Source: Mactra quadrangularis (taxonomy: Eukaryota > Mollusca > Bivalvia > Venerida > Mactridae). From it: a DNA stretch of 64,000 nt. A model generated the notes under the pieces. The model was not told where the DNA came from. It searched no databases and worked only from the letters and a program-made list of their open reading frames with translations. The DNA lies in the NCBI GenBank assembly GCA_025267735.1, contig CM046304.1, positions 10,974,001-11,038,000 of the forward strand, read 5' to 3'. Numbering within the stretch: the stretch's first letter is position 1; each line of letters starts with the position of its first letter. The position numbers and the translations under genes were made by a program. Of the stretch, positions 63,033 to 64,000 are shown piece after piece.

Positions 63033-63112
63033 TTAGCCGCCCGGCTAGTATCAGTTGGTAGCACGCAAGTCTACTGGCCGAAGGGTCGTGGGTTTGATTC
63101 CCGGGTGGTATA
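63033..63112 (+). repeat. SINE family A, head only
   Basis: 'ccggctagtatcagttggta', 'gcacgcaagtctactggccg' and 'gtgggtttgattcccgggtg', then unrelated DNA. It is head-to-head with the copy at 62761-62998, 35 bp away. Confidence 0.75.
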
Positions 63113-64000
63113 TGTTCTAAAATAAGAAAGGTCGTAAATGAAACAGATCAATCCTTATATATTTGTGTTTAACTACACTCATTTCCAGACATTTATATAA
63201 GAAAAGGGCGTATGAAAAATTAAAAATAAGGCCCGATTGTCACATGAAGAGCGTGCGCGCGAAACCGGAGTTCTCAAGCTGGCATGTCAGTAAGATAAGT
63301 ACGAGTTTATCGATTTTGTTTGAACAAATTTTGACAAAACTATCTAAAAATGTTTGAAAATGCTGTCTTCATCGAATTCGATTAGGAAAAAAGAATGTCC
63401 ACTGGTACATTGATAATGCGTTACGTCATATAGATTTATGTTCGTTTCGACGTTACTGGCATTAATGCTCGAGCCTGTTGCATTGCTTTGTTCAATTCTA
63501 TTTCTCTTTCAATATCTATTATTGAAATTTAATTTTAAAGGAGCCAAACTGAATTTTTAAAGTGGCTTTTGCGTGGTTTTTTCTCCGAATTACTATTACA
63601 TATTTACATGCAAACAAAAAAATCACAGTAATTAGCGCATTTTCATTAAGCGTGTCGACATGCGTGATAAATTCTTTATGCTTCTTCTAACTGAATTAGG
63701 TGATGTTCTTGTGAGTCGGGCGTGCAGATTAAATAGTTTGTTATATTGACCCCTTAGGTTTTACTAGTAAATTATGCCCAATAAGACTAGTACATTGTTT
63801 CTTCCTACCGACTTTCGTCTGACAGGTAGTTCATATTCTTCACCTAGGCAACATCGATTGTGTAGACAATGTTAAATCTTAACATGGATTTGACTAAGTT
63901 AATGTATATTTTAATCATTTAATATAAAATGATCCAGTGTATTTGCATAGCTATATCTAATAAACAAACTTTCATTTGAAATAGCATGATTGTTAGCTTC
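63113..64000. other. Unassigned DNA at right edge
   Basis: I see no further SLC17 exon on the minus strand and no plus-strand gene. Probably intronic. Confidence 0.35.

Overview
The window looks like nuclear DNA of an AT-rich animal genome, most probably a bivalve mollusc. The basis is split genes with GT..AG introns, tRNA-derived SINEs ending in a 'ggcgttaaacccaacaaacaaa' type tail, LINE, Penelope and gypsy remnants, and a dense set of foldback, hAT-like and Tc1-like non-autonomous elements. The species cannot be named from the sequence alone. No rRNA genes, CRISPR arrays or bacterial operons are visible.

Host genes. A multi-exon gene on the + strand runs from 8556 to 47454. Ten exons join in frame into a ~408-residue protein resembling membrane glycerophosphodiester phosphodiesterases (GDPD1/3/4 type), but the part that should carry the catalytic HRGG, ELD and HD residues is absent. 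At the right end, 62509-62709 (-) is the last coding exon of an SLC17-type anion transporter whose other exons lie outside the recognisable sequence.

Main discovery. Intron 2 of the GDPD-like gene holds a 22,001-bp DNA transposon (10129-32129). It is bounded by an exact 9-bp target-site duplication (GTTTAGTCA) and by diverged terminal inverted repeats that each fold into a hairpin. It carries two convergent, intron-containing genes. The left one (10346-21142, +) is a transposase-like gene with an N-terminal Cys domain, a DUF6589/Academ-like core with GDNLD and GGDVLTNER motifs, and a C2H2 finger. The right one (31974-28718, -) is a RecQ-like superfamily II helicase. Both have in-frame stops, so this copy is dead, and at least a dozen smaller elements have inserted into it. 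The closest family I know of is the helicase-bearing branch of Academ transposons, but the 9-bp duplication should be checked against that assignment.

Layout. 1-3.6 kb: SINE, an inverted array and a Penelope-like element with a GIY-YIG domain. 3.6-8.1 kb: unassigned DNA, a hAT MITE and foldback elements. 8.5-47.5 kb: GDPD-like gene, with the 22-kb transposon in intron 2, a 1.6-kb hAT element in the intron after exon 4, and in the next long intron a minisatellite, a gypsy fragment and a 2.8-kb TIR element with a reiterated motif. 47.5-55.5 kb: three LINE pieces, including a 3' half placed upstream of a 5' half. 55.5-61 kb: TIR elements and a degenerate CR1/jockey-like LINE. 61-64 kb: SINEs around the SLC17 exon.
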